This document shows positions 62,033 to 64,000 of a stretch of DNA of 64,000 nucleotides, one piece after another; position 1 is the first letter of the stretch; each line of letters begins with the position of its first letter. The stretch spans positions 12,777,001 through 12,841,000 of the forward strand of contig OY987272.1 in assembly GCA_963920665.1 (NCBI GenBank), written 5' to 3'. Made by a program: the position numbers and the translations under genes. The stretch is from Straminergon stramineum (taxonomy: Eukaryota; Streptophyta; Bryopsida; Hypnales; Calliergonaceae). The notes beneath the pieces were generated by a model. It did not search any database, had not been told where the DNA came from, and worked only from the letters and a program-made list of their open reading frames with translations.

Positions 62033-64000
62033 TTAGACAAGTTGTACAACAGCTGCCACTCGTAGGGATCCACCTTGCAGAAGGTCTGGCAGCTCATCAA
62101 ATAAGAACGCCGTTCGCCAGCCCCATCCTTTGGGTGCCTTCGGTAACAGTGTACCTGCCTGAGTGAGACTGCCAAGCGGAATCACGCCCCGCTTGGCAGG
62201 GCAGATTAGCTGCAAGGCAAGACAGGAAAGCAAATATTAAAACTGATATTTTCCTGATGAAGTCTTGTAAATGAACACCTGCCTCTCACTCTGCTCTGGA
62301 AATGAAGAATTCGTTTCGAATCCAGGTCTTCCGTCGGTGTACAGGAATCATCCTTGTAAAAAGAAAAAAGAATGTAAGAACCCTTTTTCTAACTGGAATT
62401 TTCTTGAGGCGTGATTGAGGCTTACTTGGTAGCGTGCCGTTACTTTTTCTCTGGTGTCGGTGTAAAAAGAAACCTAGACCCACAAGAGTTCAACATGACG
62501 CTTAGAATATTCTGGGAAGTAACCAATATCTTAAGCATAGCATGGATATCTTCATTAACATAGCACAAATAACATTATGCACTTGCTCCTTCACACATGA
62601 CAAGTGAGATCCATATGAACTCCCCCACCAGTTGATTTGTTTCAAAATATCAAACTAACGTGGATTTCTTGGGGCACATATACACGAAGCCAGCAGAGCA
62701 CAGAAGCAACCTCAACCATCACAGTTTCAAGAGAAAGGAGAATCTTTACGAACTTCACATCTCTCTTTAGTGTTGGAAACCCACCTTTCCGTAAGGACCA
62801 ACTTCCTCAGCTTTGCGCCTATGCAGGAAAAGACCTGCAACACAGAAGTTTCACTCAAATATGAGCCGCTGGCAACAATAATCAAATTCTAACCATCATT
62901 TTCATGCATCGGAAGTTTAAATAGTTATGATAGTCTTGAGAAATTGATGGATGCTGATTACCAAGAGTGCGCCTTCCTCTTGGATCTTCGTCATTGAAGG
63001 CTTGCACGCTAACCTGTTTCATCGGAAGACCACCAAATTCTTAATTCCCGTCTGGAGATAGGGAGAAGCAAAGGAAAAAATTTCAAGACCTTTTTCTTGC
63101 GACCAACTAGTCCACGTATAATGACCAAACAACTCAATGTGCAAGTTGGCTTATCCAATGCCGATTGAAGATGTAGAAGTCAAGCAAACCGTTACTTCAA
63201 AATTGAGTATATATGCGCAGGAAGTAGAAACACTCCGATTCTCACCTTCCACAAAGAACCGGCATAGAAAGCTTCTGGGGAATGCTTGGATTGACCATCC
63301 CCAAGGCGATGCACATCTTCAAATTCAACGCTGCAAAAGTTTCGTAATACATAAGCTCATATTAGAGTTCTCAACGCCAGAAGTTACATGCATTCAAACT
63401 GGACGTCGAAAGAGAGGTGAAACACCACTACTTATAGGGTGACTCTAATATCCAAATTAGCACCCTTTGAGTTTGATCTGCAAAAGCATATAAACACAAA
63501 ATGCATCAACATATATGAACGTGATACGCAAGCAGCATGTGCAAGTTCAGTTATCTTACCCAAACCGGAACGGAGGAAAGCTTCGCAAAGGTGTATTCAA
63601 ATCCAAAAGGATTGAACCACCTTCACCTACTTCCCATTCTCTTGCAGCAGCAAGATCCTGGGTAACACCCTTGGAAATACTCATGTTGCTCAACATTGCA
63701 TCAATGCTTGCAGGTTTTGATGAATCCTCAGCCCTTGAGGTGGCATCAGGAGCTACGACACTACTCGAGGCAGTCCCTCCTTGCGTGGTGCCATCGGCAG
63801 GTGCACTATGGGCGGCAGGTAAATCACGTCCAACAACGTCCATTTGACTATTTCCAACTACACCTTGTTGGGGGGTCCCTCTTGCACCGTAAGCCCCTAA
63901 GGAAGGAATGTACAGAAATCGAGGAGCTGGCCAACTGCCAGGGGGTCCAAACGTTGTTCCTCGACCAATCCCTGCCAAACCATCCATTGAAGTGCGAACA
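62033..64000 (-). CDS. Conserved plant protein, C-terminal exons (family uncertain, perhaps BTB/POZ-related)
   Basis: Six minus-strand exons in phase with GT-AG introns: 64000 (or the ATG at 63987) to 63560, 63330-63246, 63013-62962, 62834-62785, 62473-62426 and 62209-62033 (TAA). Exon lengths after the first are 85, 52, 50, 48 and 177 bp. The first exon is Gly/Ala/Ser-rich and may start at 63987 or continue outside the window. The rest reads FRFGVEFEDVHRLGDGQSK, EAFYAGSLWKVSVQAFNDED, RRTLGLFLHRRKAEE, TDTREKVTARYQLICPAKR, then TLLPKAPKGWGWRTAFLFDE and LRVAAVVQLV. This block looks strongly conserved and, from memory, resembles C-terminal parts of plant BTB/POZ-type proteins, but I cannot confirm the family. 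It converges on MCTP and has no stops. Confidence 0.8.

Overview
This window reads as nuclear DNA of a streptophyte, most likely a land plant. The firm evidence is a 14-exon MCTP gene (four C2 domains plus a C-terminal membrane domain), a second split gene of plant type, plant transposon families (MULE-like, hAT, plant-mobile-domain-like) and interstitial TTTAGGG-type motifs. The long AT-rich stretches and the many decayed transposons suggest a repeat-rich genome. I cannot name the species; a non-seed plant is only a guess.

Layout. 0.6-4.0 kb: decayed MULE-like transposase. 5.1-7.1 kb: 42-bp tandem repeat and a decayed reading frame with a RING-like zinc finger. 7.1-12.3 kb: GC-rich array of hairpin-bearing units, in + orientation at 7.3-8.1 kb and inverted at 10.4-10.9 and 12.1-12.3 kb, the last copy cut by a 200-base N gap. 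13.3-24.7 kb: hAT transposase pseudogene split by about 8 kb that carries an opposite-strand plant-mobile-domain-like pseudogene. 26.6-44.8 kb: a composite region with a minus-strand transposase-like pseudogene (DUF7869 type), a plus-strand decayed gene with a ParB-like domain and a possible DNA-methylase-like end, an open FCP1/HAD-like gene, and about 20 copies of a 16-27 bp palindrome confined to this region. 45.0-50.2 kb: two foldback inverted repeats, a second hAT-like remnant and a TTAA-flanked MITE with perfect 18-bp inverted ends. 52.7-64.0 kb: the genic end, with a possible small membrane protein ORF, the MCTP gene, and convergent to it a conserved minus-strand gene running off the window.

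The two clearly functional genes have clean splice sites, consistent phase and no internal stops. Almost every other long frame is one continuous reading frame broken by stops that a single C-to-T change could create, as expected for methylated, silenced transposons. The candidate for something undescribed is the 26.6-44.8 kb element, where a ParB-like domain coexists with a private array of palindromes lying in introns and gaps between genes. A parS-like or other protein-binding site array is a testable hypothesis, not a demonstrated function.
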